A stretch of 64,000 bases of DNA from positions 9,402,835 to 9,466,834 of the forward strand of contig OY821744.1 of assembly GCA_963682055.1 (NCBI GenBank), given 5' to 3'. Origin of the DNA: Primula veris. Its lineage: Eukaryota; Streptophyta; Magnoliopsida; Ericales; Primulaceae. The translations under genes were made by a program, and so were the position numbers. Positions 1-10,633 of this stretch are shown piece by piece; position 1 is the first letter of the stretch, and every line of letters begins with the position of its first letter. A model generated the notes under the pieces. That model did no database searches. It worked only from the letters and a program-made list of their open reading frames with translations, and was not told the DNA's origin.

Positions 1-2
1 GA

Positions 3-293
3 AGATATCGTTGCTTGTTGCTATATCAACATGTCCCTCCCCCGGTGCACTCATGGCCCGGCTATAGAGTCGTTATTGAGCTTGATCATCTAGCAATGTG
101 GGAAAACGCCTACCACCTCCAAAATGAATGGGAGAACTATCATGGACAAATTTCGTGTGTGTATGTTGAGCTTGTCCCACTAGACGATACTTGGTGTCCA
201 CCAGGACACGTTGCTGTTTATTCATTATATGGGCATTTTCCCCGTCTTGATCCCTTTCGCTGTGTTGATATAGCAGTTTGCAATACATTTTGA
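3..293 (+). other. Unrecognised coding-like ORF fragment, open to the left edge
   Basis: A reading frame is open from the window edge to a TGA at 291-293 and gives about 96 residues, rich in W, Y, H and P (for example GYRVVIELDHLAMW and MWENAYHLQNEWENYHG). Base composition here is clearly richer in G and C than the AT-rich spacer to the right, which suits former coding sequence. There is no convincing ATG start. I do not recognise the family; it could be a captured gene piece inside a transposon or the tail of a larger transposon protein. The stop falls exactly at the start of the 169-bp tandem repeat. Confidence 0.3.
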
Positions 294-629
294 CCAATTC
301 AGGCAGTAACTTCCAGGCTTGATGGTCGATAGGAGTAACATGTTGTGGGGAGGGGGTATGAACGCCGAAGGGGAGCGGGAACTATTTGAGGATATGTTTG
401 ATATTGATTGGGACACATTTCACATTACAGTTCGCTCAGCTATATGGTGGTAGGCCATTTGACCAATTCAGGCAGTAACTTCCAGGCTTGATGGTCGATA
501 GTAGTAACATGTTGTGGGGAGGGGGTATGAACGCCGAAGGGGAGCGCGAACTATTTGAGGATATGTTTGATATTGATTGGGACACATTTCACATTACAGT
601 TCGCTCAGCTATATGGTGGTAGGCCATTT
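292..629. repeat. Two tandem copies of a 169-bp unit
   Basis: Unit 1 runs 292-460 and unit 2 runs 461-629. They differ at only a couple of positions (for example AGGAGTAAC against AGTAGTAAC and GAGCGGGAA against GAGCGCGAA). Each unit contains the same short plus-strand frame starting MVDRSNMLWGGGMNAEG, ending in a TAG, rich in acidic residues. Because 169 is not a multiple of 3, the duplication would itself break any frame crossing it. The short frame has no family I recognise. Confidence 0.95.
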
Positions 630-1698
630 GACTAGATATGTTTTTTAAGATTTTAGTATGTTGATAAAATGAGTATGTTTGTTCATGGGATTTATGCCTT
701 TACTCGGTCTCAATGGTTTAAATGATTGTCTCCTTTAGACTAAAAGTTCATGGTTCGGGAAAATTGAGATTTGTATAGAGAAATAATAAGTATATATAGG
801 TATGTTTTTGATAATTTAAGTTATTAATGTATGTTTTTGTTAATATAATAGGGATATGGTATATTTATGTTAATTGCCCGTTTATTAAATTTTTGTTGTT
901 ATATAAAAATAAAGGTAATAGAAAATATTAATTGTCCATTACAACTTATAATTGAAACTATCAAATCTCTATATATATAGTAAAAAAAAGAAATACCACT
1001 ACATACTATATATAATGTTTTATTTTAAAGCCATATCTAATCTTATTGGGTTTTTAGAACTTTGTAACAATATATCATATTAAAAAAAATCAACGAGCCC
1101 ATTAAAAGCTTTTAGAAACTAATGTGACGACTTTACTACATTGTATTACATTAACGTGACATATATGTTTAAACTAATAAAATTAAATGATATTTGTATT
1201 TATTTAGGTACTAATTATTTTTTAGGGCCAAAATGGATGCTTCATTTATCAGTCTCTAGAGCCTCCATTTGCTCACATAACGAAATAATTTCTTCTATTT
1301 TATTATAATTTTTCAGTTGGCAAAATCTATGAATTAGTACGGGTACAACTAGGATTAAACATTAATTTTTTGTCTTCTTTTGAAAGGGGACGGAAGCTAG
1401 CGGCATGCAGGTCTAAGAGTAACATATCAATCTTTTCATATTTTATCAAACTGTGGAATAGAAATTGTACTTTATGATATTTAGAGAAATATTTACAAGT
1501 TTACATGATTATCAATCTCTTTAAAACACTGTCTCTATTAATATTTAATTACTTTAGTATTAATATTTAAATAATAGTTTTGTGTGTGTGGTAGAAGAAC
1601 ACATGAGTTACAATGAGATTCATATAGAGTTACTATACTTTAAGATGACAGGGAGAACCATTTCATTCACTATTTATGAAAAAGATATAAGAGTTTGT
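630..1698. other. AT-rich spacer, no gene seen
   Basis: Mostly A/T runs and short repeats. No long frame, splice-flanked exon or terminal repeat was found. It separates the 169-bp duplication from the left terminus of the MULE composite at 1699. Confidence 0.5.
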
Positions 1699-1815
1699 GA
1701 GGTTGGATTTTTATACTACATTTTTTCTGAAAAAACGCATAAACCGTAAAAAAAATCTACGGTTTACAGTCATTTTATACAAACCGTAGATTTAATCTAC
1801 GGTTTGCAGCATTTT
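1699..1815. repeat. Left terminal inverted repeat with palindromes
   Basis: Terminal sequence followed by two hairpin-forming palindromes: an imperfect one near 1745 and a perfect CCGTAGATTTAATCTACGG near 1784. The outer part is matched in inverted orientation at 9640-9702. Confidence 0.75.
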
Positions 1816-2380
1816 TTCATAAATTTTTTTTACATAAAATAAATTTGGTCAATTTTAACAATTAAAATTAAAATACTGAATATTCTTTTCAAATTAAACA
1901 TGATTTTTTTTAATAAAAAAACTAAATGTCTTATTCTTAAAATTTTACATAAAATAAATTTGATCAATTCTAACAATCTCTCAAAATAAACAAAAAATTT
2001 AGACAAATTTACACACAAAAAAGTTGATTTGATAAATTTTATGTTTTTGGTTCATGTTATATTTTTGTCAAGTGTATAAGTTGATATTTATTGAATCATT
2101 AACTAAATCGTCAATTTTTGTGAAGTTTTTTTGGTTTGTTTTTAACACTTGTATAACGCAATATAAAACATTAACTAAGTCGTCAATTTGGTGTCAATCA
2201 TCAATTTTCTTGAATGAAACAATCATAAATTAAATAAATTTCATAAAAGAAATTAACTCAATATGCAAACATGAACTAAATTTCATAAAACATATTTATT
2301 AAACATTTGTTTACATCATATAAATTTACAACAACTTGAAAAAAAGAGTAATTTACATAAAATTAAAAATAAAAAACTGA
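1816..2380. other. AT-rich subterminal region of the MULE
   Basis: Between the left palindromes and the 3' end of the transposase pseudogene. A sequence containing ACATAAAATAAATTTG recurs near 1833 and 1949. No coding frame is credible here. It probably holds the 3' untranslated part of the transposase gene. Confidence 0.45.
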
Positions 2381-5078
2381 TTATGGACTTGAGAAGTCTA
2401 TAGCTTCTTCTTCATTTGCAATTTGCTTTCCCGATTGCCTTTCCAGCGCCATATATAACTTGAAATTTGGTCGAAAAAGTTCCTTCCATGGCGCAGCTGC
2501 CTCAGTGCGTGTTTGTTCCCACCGTGCTATAATTCCTGGCATTGGGAAGATCCCCTCTTTAGGAATAACCTGAGCATAGTGACAACTGTTGACGAACACT
2601 ATTACAGTCGGGATGTAATATGTCATTCTCTGAGGCGGACCAGTATAAAGAGGTAAAAAAGTGGCATTCCATACTTGTACCCCTCCATTTTTATTTGCCC
2701 ATAAGGACAACAATACAATTGGCATATTGTAATGAGAAGCAATTAAAAAACCATAAGACGGAAATCTCATTCATTTGTCAGAAGGGGCGGGATTTGTAGG
2801 ATGATAAAAATTTAAACTTGATAAAATATAATCATACCGGTAATCTTCAAAATCAAGATTTTCAAACAGCTCATAATAAACACCTTTCATTTGCTGCAGC
2901 TCTTGAAACAACTCACATCTTACCGCATACCAATCATCTTCCCCATGCTCTTTACCCGTCGCATTTGCAAGTACCCGGAATCCACAGTTACCATCCCACG
3001 CACATCATAAACCGTTTCGATGTAACTATGTAACATGACCCATATTTGTTCACTGTACAGGAAGGTTGGCCTATTGGGGGTGGGTTTAGGGTTCTGGTTT
3101 CGCGGCCTCCTAGTTGGGTTACCCTTACCTCCGGTGTTTCATCCGCCTTACCTTTGCCCTTGTCTCTACTAGTACCAGCACTCTGTTCCTCCACATACTC
3201 CCATCCCGACTTATCTCTCTTACTAGAATTGTCTCCTTTTCTAGGTCTCCCCCTATTTTGTCTCACTTCGGGGTCATTCATGGATGTTTTAGATGGTACG
3301 ATTATCTCTCGGAGTTGTGTTTTCATACGCCGTTTTTCAACATTAGTTTTGCTAGAATAAACACTTTTAAACTCTTCTAGATCACCCTCTACCCCATAAT
3401 CATCGGTGTTCCCATTATCATCAATTACGTCTAATTTTTTCCAGAATGGATGAATATATTCTAGAGGAAGAGGCTTCCCGAATAAAATATGTTCACTCAT
3501 AATATGATGACAAGGTAACCCGTGAGACAATTTGAAACCGCAAGAACAATTCTCATCAGCCTGGTCACTACATTTTTTGTGTTCTTGAAATAATAAATCA
3601 AAGGCATAGTGTGTGATATACGACCTAAGATTTATAAATAGAGGTGTTCGTTCAGAATGTGGAAAATAAGACTTGCATTTATCCAACTTCATCTTAATAT
3701 CCTCAAACTGTTTTTCTAGAATTCTATTCACCTCTACCCAAACATTTTCAAGCGTGTCAGTATTTATGGAAAGGGATCTTTTTAGCTTTGCATGTTGTTG
3801 TTCGGCTCGATTGCTAGTTCTGTTACCTAGATGAGTTGTATGGTTGGTATAGCATGCAACAAACTTTTCAGCATAATCATTTAAAAGCTTGTCTACATAC
3901 TTAATCACAGCAGGGTATGATTTGTAAGAGGAATTGAAAGAAGCTCGGTTATGATTGTACTCCTCTATCGACTAAGAATCAACCAATAAACCCCAATCAT
4001 CTAGAAACGTTTGCCACTCCTCGTCTGGGATTTTTTTACGGCAGTTTTTCAAAACATTTTTGGCAATATGAAAAGTGCACAAAATATGATGAGAATCAGG
4101 AAAAACAACGGATAAAGCATTTATCAAGGCCATTTCCCTGTCGGTTACAAACACCATAGGTAGTATACAACCCTCTAATGTATCTTTAAATTTTTCCAAT
4201 GCCCATATATAACTTTCCTTTGTCTCATCACTCATGAAAACAAAACCTAAACAATATGTTTGGTTCGTTGATGTCATTCCTACGACTTCTAGAAATGACA
4301 TATTAAAACGGTTTGTCCTATATGTACAATCCATTAACAAGACATCAGGAAAAGGTTTGAACATCCTTATAGAATCGGGGTGTGCAAAAAATAAGTTTTC
4401 AAGGCAATGAGTTGTTGGGTTCATATTATAGTAGAAGGTGTAGCGATGTCTATCTAACAAATTAAACAGTTCCTGTATCGGGTTTCTACCATCTCGTTCT
4501 TTAAATTTCAGTCCAGCCAAAAAATTATGTATCGTTTTAGTGTTTGATACATTGTCAGGATTTCGATTTTTTATGGCCTATAATATTGCACTAACTTTAA
4601 AACTACTTTGCCTTAAAGTTTTAACCATTTCTTTTTCATCTTGGGTTAAACGAGCACGTCGTGCTTGCCCTTGGAGGTAAGTTGGAGGTGGGTGGTTATG
4701 TTGTCCATTTTCTATTTGACACATCCATTCACCATTAACTACGTAACCCTTAATGAAAAATGGACAATCTTTTTTCTTTGTACCTGAATTTACGGAAGAT
4801 GGTTTCTTTTTTTCGTAAACCCCCGATTTATCACACACAATATCAACATACGGTGTTCTTCTCCCATCACCCCCTCCAGACCAACGAATTGTAAGAATGA
4901 AACCCCAATTTCTAGCCACATCAGCAAGATCAGCAAGCATTTCATCCCTTGTATCCCAAGTCAATTCATCAACTTCAAAGTGTTCTGTATAATCAGTTAG
5001 CTCATCGTTTGAGCCACTTGATGAATTCGCATTGTTGTTATTTCATTGGTTGTTGTCATAACCATAGTCGTAATTCAT
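2381..5078 (-). pseudogene. MULE transposase with FAR1/WRKY-GCM1-type zinc finger, DDE, SWIM and OTU domains; multiple stops and frameshifts
   Basis: Transposase of the Mutator superfamily, which would cut and move elements with matching ends. Reading leftward from the only sensible ATG (5076-5078): an N-rich leader; a zinc-binding region with Cys at about residues 82 and 105 and His at 127 and 129 (DCPFFIKGYVVNGEWMC, NGQHNH); a DDE core with Asp in LLMDCTYRTN and FVTDREMALINAL and Glu in NRAEQQHAKLK; a SWIM finger CSCGFKLSHGLPCHH; basic and RGRPRK segments; then an OTU-type cysteine protease with DGNCGFRV (Asp, Cys) and NSCHYAQV (His). Lesions: TGA at 5043-5045, TAG at 4578-4580, TAG at 3972-3974, a missing base in the T run at 3009-3011, a missing base in the G run at 2995-2997, and TGA at 2771-2773 where the family has Trp. 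Frames on either side of the first three stops continue in phase, so these are nonsense codons, not introns. The element is not autonomous now. Confidence 0.88.
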
Positions 5079-5233
5079 TTTCGAAAAGTGTTTGTTTATA
5101 TTTTTTTTTGGGGAGAAAGGAGTATTTTTTAAGAGATTTTTGAAAAGTGTTTGTGTTTAATTTTAGGGTTTGTTAGAATTGGCAAAAATGAGACATATTT
5201 ATAGTGTTAATTTCAGAAACCCCACAAGGTGGT
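5079..5233 (-). promoter_or_regulatory. Likely 5' leader of the transposase pseudogene
   Basis: Sequence between the transposase ATG and the 177-bp repeats. The leader is expected here by position only; no promoter motif stands out. Confidence 0.3.
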
Positions 5234-5757
5234 GTCATTTTCAAACTTTAATAATGCATTGAGTAGTCATTTTCGAATAGAGTTGTCAACTCATAATAAT
5301 TCAAAAGTGATAAGGTGTTGTCGGCTTTATTTTGATAGATATGGTATCCAATGTCATTTACACTACAAATCGTAGATTACTTTTACGGTTTGTAGTGTTT
5401 TTTTTGGTTTAGTCATTTTCAAACTTTAATAATGCATTGAGTAGTCATTTTCGGATAGGGTTGTCAACTCATAATAATTCAAAAGTCATAAAGTGTTGTC
5501 GGATACATTTAATAGATATGATATCCAATGTCATTTACACTATAAATCGTAGATTACTTTTACGGTTTGTAGTGTTTTTTTTGGTGTAGTCATTTTCAAA
5601 CTTTAATAATGCTTTGAGTAGTCATTTTCGGATAGGGTTGTCAACTCATAATAATTCAAAAGTCATAAAGTGTTGTCGGATACATTTGATAGATATGGTA
5701 TCCAATGTCATTTACACTACAAACCGTATATTAATTTTACGGTTTGTAGTGTTTTTT
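5234..5757. repeat. Three tandem copies of a 177-178-bp unit, each with a hairpin
   Basis: Units begin at 5234, 5412 and 5589 with GTCATTTTCAAACTTTAATA. Each unit ends in a near-palindrome of the form ACTACAAATCGTAGATTAC / TTTTACGGTTTGTAGT, related to the palindromes at the element ends. The array lies just upstream of the transposase start, so it could act as transposase-binding or promoter repeats, but that is inference. Confidence 0.92.
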
Positions 5758-5793
5758 TTAATGGTAAGGTTATTGACCATGAGTTTTACTGAT

Positions 5794-5985
5794 TCTACTA
5801 CATTTTTTCTGAAAATACACAAAAACCGTACATTAAATGTACGGTTTGCACAAAAATTATACAAATCGTACATTTAATGTACGGTTTGCACAGAAATTAT
5901 ACAAACCGTACATTAAATGTACGGTTTGTATAAATTCTGTGCAAACCGTACATTAAATGTACGGTTTGTGTGTAATTCTGTGCAA
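5794..5985. repeat. Internal terminus-like block with four palindromes
   Basis: Starts with TTCTACTACATTTTTTCTGA, which resembles the left terminus at 1711. It is followed by four palindromes of the type CCGTACATTAAATGTACGG spaced about 40 bp apart. The core differs from the outer ends (ACATT against AGATT), so this may be the end of a second, related element carrying the PMD gene. Confidence 0.75.
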
Positions 5986-6151
5986 TAATTTCAGAAATTG
6001 CATAACAGTCCCTGTATTTCGTAAAAACTCAATATTGGTCATATCAATTAAAATACTGAATATTGGTAACTTAAAAAAAATGACTTATCAAATTATAAAA
6101 AAAGCATCTATCCAATTAAAAAAATTCAAACATATTAATAAAACATACAAA

Positions 6152-8542
6152 TCAAATATTGGTCTTCAACATCAAACATACAAACATACACATTACATTT
6201 TTTTTTTTTGCACGAGTAAATCCTTTAAAGTTGGACATAGGGAGCATCTTTCCTGTCGATGTTAATCTGTGCGATGACAGCTTAGTGGACTCTTCGATTT
6301 CGTAGGTTTCCGGACGACGTCTTTCTCGATGTTGCGATTCTGGATGCGGAACACGCTCGTGTGATGTAATTGTCAAACCTCGAGCCCAACTGTCGGTTGA
6401 CTGCTGACTAGGATGATGCTCGTACAACCCAAATGATTGTCTAGGATACTGGAATGGAACATCGTCGTGTACGTAGTCCGGCGCAGCAAAAGAAGCACGA
6501 CGACCATAACCGCTTGAACTCCCACCCTGATCTGTAGTCAGACGTCGACCTCCACTCTCCCTTCTACCCCCGCTACGCCCGCCGCTACTAGATTCGCCTT
6601 CCCCTCTGCCTCATTCGGTACGCCGATAACTTGAAGCCCTAGCGTAAGTTCTTGGGTCGTAACCTTGATCATCATCACCATCGTCGTCATCGTCATCGTC
6701 ATCCTCCTCATCTGACTGTTCATCAGCTGACCCATACGGATTTATTCCCATTTCAGCGAACTCCGCACGTAGTAAGTCCACGTCCGTTTTAGCTTTTAAC
6801 CGTTTGAACGATTTGAAATTGCGGCGCAATATCGCTTTCTGAAAAAAAAAACCAATAAAAAACGATTTATTAGTATTGAAATATACAAAAAAAAAATAAC
6901 AATCAAATATTAATGAACTTTAACTAGTTGTTACCATTTTATTGAAGACCAATCAGGTGGGTTTATAAAGATACGGGTCCTCTCTCTATACCATCTCATG
7001 TAATCCGGTGACGTCCCCGTGCCAAATTCGTCGTTAATAAGCCGGTTGTGGCGGTCATTCCACACGGTTATAAACTCTGCAAAAAGTGCAGGCCAATCGT
7101 GTTTTTGGCCAATCCCATATCTTCTATCATTGCCGTGACCCAGTTTGGGTTTCAAATATATGTAGGGACCCGCTGAACAAAACCGAACTGTCTCATGAAC
7201 CTGTCCGCGGGGTGGAACTCAATCTTCTCATTACAAATGAGAGGCACAGAACAATGCCACATATCACGGCTCCGCATACAGTATTCCGGATAGTCATCGA
7301 GGTTCCCGTAAGGTTGCCAGACTATCTGTAATCAGCAAAATTATTTTTAGAATATGTAAACAATGGTTTAAAAATACTAGTAATAAATTCTGCGAACATA
7401 AGACCAATGCAATAAACATATACAACATATAATACGTAAGTTACATGTAGGAAATAAGAAAGTTAAAATTTACCTGTTCATGCGACATATTGTCAAACTG
7501 GTCTCGTATGTGGACCACATTATGTCCGTAGACATATGCCTTATCATTAGTAAGCATCCAAATCTTCCATCTGTAATATACAAACAAAACCTGCTAAACA
7601 ATAAATATAAATAAGATAAGTAAATGATAGATGACACAATAAAAAAAACACAAATCCAATACAAAAACTAAATAATATCATACATGTAACCGAGGGGGAA
7701 CCTAGGCAAGCCCTCATGTGGCTCGATATTTTCCGGCAGCTCTTCACATGGTCTAACCGGCAGTAGTCTGGTCATCGCCCACATATCGAGAAATATCACG
7801 GCCCCGCTTACTCTGGTAGATTTACCACGCACCAACTTGCATAAATTAGCCTCTAACCAGGCCAGAAGAGCTGATCCCCAACTATACTCTGCACATGTGT
7901 CAAAATCCTCCAGAAATGGCAGAGGCCATAGTGGAATCTGATCACTGCTCTTATCTGAAAACACATGTGCCCCCAGTAATAATAACATGGCAGCCCTAGA
8001 CTGATATAACAAATGCTCCTCACTAGGGTTGGGGGTAATTCACCAAAGGTGTGTAACATTCAATCAAGTCTAACTGTCAAACAGTTTGTATCGACTTGAT
8101 GGTGAACAGGTCTAACACCCAACAAACTCTCTATCATATCTAACATGCTCGCCCTGTTATCATTCCGCTCCGATCGGGTAACAGCAAGACCATCCACCCT
8201 GAGACCAAGCATAATTTCTACATCCTGTAAAGATATCCCCAACTCTCCACCGACAAAATGGAACGAGTGCGTCTCATCACGCCACCTATCAACTAAGGCT
8301 GTAAGCAAGCCTCGATCTACGCTATAATTACCTATAGTGTGAATACCATAAAAATCAGCCATAATCATATTTTCAACTACTCTGTCAGGCGTTGGTATCT
8401 GCCAACTATAATTATAAACCCTAATTTTATGGGCATCTCCTCTACCCGCTTCTCTTCCAGCATCCCAAGTCTGATTTGAAATATGGCTGGTCTGTCCTAA
8501 AATACCCATCCTGCCTTTAATCTGTGGACCTGGCTCTACCAT
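6152..8542 (-). pseudogene. Plant mobile domain (PMD, MAIN-like) gene, decayed
   Basis: PMD proteins are plant-specific; cellular members (MAIN, MAIL1) work in genome stability and silencing, and many copies ride in transposons. Start chosen at 8540-8542 (MVEPGPQIKGR) because it follows a 3' splice-like site. Family signatures: GLLTALVDRWRDETHSFHF, GELGISLQDVEIMLGLRVDG, EYSWGSALLAWL, RFMRQFGFVQRVP. Likely exons, right to left: 8542-7684 (donor GTATGA), 7570-7474 (acceptor ACAG, donor GTAAAT), 7325 to about 6935, and 6838-6152, which has an Asp-rich run and an Arg/Gly-rich tail. Lesions: TGA at 8060-8062 where Trp is expected, one base lost from the C run near 8024, a frameshift near 7160, and TGA at 6611-6613 with the same frame continuing to 6152. 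The last intron does not join in phase, so that boundary or another indel is unresolved. Confidence 0.82.
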
Positions 8543-9465
8543 CCTAACTATTTTTATTTTTAACAATAAAAACAACATAAGAAACATACGCATTTAATGA
8601 TAACCAAACAATTATTCTAATTATCTAATTAAACAAATTTTAATAAAAACTCAATTTTTTTATAAAACGGGAAAAATATCAACAACCCCAATTTTTATTG
8701 GTGATTTGGGCAAACAAACTAATTAAAAAACATAATTTTATAAAAACCCCTAATTTTCAAAACGGGTAAAAATTAATAAAGCGTAACTATTTTTATTTTT
8801 CTTAATCAAAACAAATAACCATCATAAACATGTAACATCATGACCAAACCATTAGTAATAAATATCTAAATAAACTAATTTGAATAAAAACCCTCCTTTT
8901 TTTATTAAATGGGACAAATATCAACAATTATTATAATTTCTATAATTAATATAAACAAACAACAAACAATTATATATAGCTAACTGAATAATCAATTTGC
9001 ATATTTTATATATTTTTTCCTATTTTACAAATTGAAATTACACAAAATAAATAATAAATTAAAGAATAAAAGAAATATCAACAATTATTATAATTTCTAT
9101 GATTAATATAAACAAACAACAAACAATTATATATAGCTAAGTGAATAATCAATTTGCATATTTTATATATTTTTTCCTATTTTACAAATTGAAATTACAC
9201 AAAATAAATAATAAATTAGAGAATAAAAGAAATACCTTGAATTAGGGATAAATTTGATTGATGATTTGGGGTTTTTTTGTTAAAAAAGTTGATAGTTATT
9301 GTGGTTGATTGATTTGGGTTTTTTTGGATGAAAAATTTGGGGTTTTTTGAGAAAGAGAGAGAGAGAGTAGTATAAAAGTTTTTTTTAATAAAAAAACGTG
9401 AAATTCTGTTTTCAAGGGACTGTCTGTGTAATTTTTACACAGGGACTGACTGTGTAATTTCTGCA
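8543..9465 (-). promoter_or_regulatory. 5' leader intron and promoter side of the PMD pseudogene
   Basis: On the minus strand a good donor (CAAG|GTATTT, around 9233) faces an acceptor just before the PMD start (AAAATAG at about 8547). This suggests a leader intron of about 690 bp inside which the 157-bp duplication lies. A GA-repeat at about 9350-9366 would fall in the leader exon. Transcription start not identified. Confidence 0.45.
8918..9232. repeat. Two tandem copies of a 157-bp unit
   Basis: TCAACAATTATTATAATTTC occurs at 8921 and again at 9078, and the following about 150 bp match almost perfectly. The repeat lies within the proposed leader intron of the PMD gene. Confidence 0.93.
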
Positions 9466-9702
9466 GAATTACTGCAGATTGTAGATTAAATCTACGGTTT
9501 ACAGTGAATCACTGTAAACCGTAGATTAAATCTACGGTCTGCATCAATCCACTGTAAATCGTAGATTTAATCAACGGTTTGCAGTGAATCACTGTAAACC
9601 GTAGATTTTTTCTACGGTTTGCACAGAATCACTGCAAACCGTAGATTTTTTCTACGGTTTGTGTATTTTTTCAGAAAAAGTGTAGTATAAAAATTCAACT
9701 TC
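9466..9702. repeat. Right terminal inverted repeat with five palindromes
   Basis: Five consecutive hairpins of the AAACCGTAGATT / AATCTACGGTTT type are separated by CACTG-rich linkers at a spacing of roughly 45-50 bp, then the outer terminus ends at 9702. Two hairpins have a T-run loop (TAGATTTTTTCTA). Confidence 0.8.
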
Positions 9703-10633
9703 GGGAGCATATTTTTCCAAAAGCAAAATTCTGATCCCAGTGCAAACCGTAACTTTGAGTTACTGTTTTGACCATTGACTTTTTAGAAGAAAAAACATAA
9801 AAAAAGTCATAGATGTATAAATTTTGGTTATAATTGTTAGAAACTGAGTTTAAAAATTTACAATGTCAATTTTATTTTATTTATTTTATTGATTTTTTGA
9901 CTTTTTTTTTCTCTTTATTAAAGAAAAAAAATATCATTAAAACTGTAAAATTCGATCAATATGCTATAAACTAAGTTTCAAAATTTATAAAGTCACTTAT
10001 TATATTTTTTAGTCTTTTCGGTCTTTTTTAAAAAATAAAGTAAAAGAAATGACTGTAAAAGCTCATTCATAATGTTTTTTATTTTGTTTAAACAATTTCA
10101 AATATTTTTAGAAAAGAAATAAAAAATCAACAAAAAAACAAACACAAGTTTGGAAATTTTCAACCCAGTTTTTAACTAGTATAAACAAATTTTATACAAA
10201 TACAATTTTTTTTTCCCAATAAATCATAAAAAGTAGAAGAAGTCAACCGTCAAAACCGAAATGTAACTATGAGCTATGATTTTACACTGGAATCAGTATT
10301 TTTACTTTGGAAAAACGGCATCCTAAATCGTAATGATCATAAAACTGTTCTAAAACCAACTTAGGAGGTTCAATGAGCCTTTTAATTTGCTTTTAAAAAC
10401 CCCGCTGCCTTCGCCCTTATATGCAATGTTGGAATTAACTAACAGTATCTGTATTTGTGTACGTGGATGCAAGGGGCCTCTTTTTATATGAACTCTTTCT
10501 TTTTTGTTATTATGTGGAATGCTGAAAGGATGATTTATGCCTAGCAAAATTTTTTTGGTTAAAATACATGGCAGTATATTGGTTTAGGCGCCCTTAATTC
10601 AGTCTACTTTATGAATTGACTTGCTTTTGGCAG
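9703..10633 (+). other. 3' half of F-box intron 1, block A
   Basis: Matches the 3' part of intron 1 in blocks B (from 22050), C (36608), D (49842) and E (63076), all beginning GGGAGCATATTTTTCC and ending TTGCTTTTGGCAG. The first exon is not in the window for this copy, because the MULE right end abuts this point. Confidence 0.85.

Larger units (their letters stand above)
1699..9702 (-). mobile_element. Decayed Mutator-like (MULE) composite carrying transposase and a PMD gene
   Basis: The left end (GAGGTTGGATTTTTATACTAC at 1699) and the reverse complement of the right end (GAAGTTGAATTTTTATACTAC, ending at 9702) match at most positions. Both continue into TTTTTCTGAAAAAA and then blocks of CCGTAGATT-type palindromes. 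Between them, on the minus strand, lie a MULE transposase pseudogene (2381-5078) and a plant mobile domain pseudogene (6152-8542). Association of PMD with MULE-type elements is established for plants. A third terminus-like block at 5794-5985 suggests either two elements side by side or a captured cassette. No 9-bp target duplication is seen: AGAGTTTGT on the left, GGGAGCATA on the right. The right flank is the start of F-box block A, so one flank may have been replaced by rearrangement. Confidence 0.72.
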
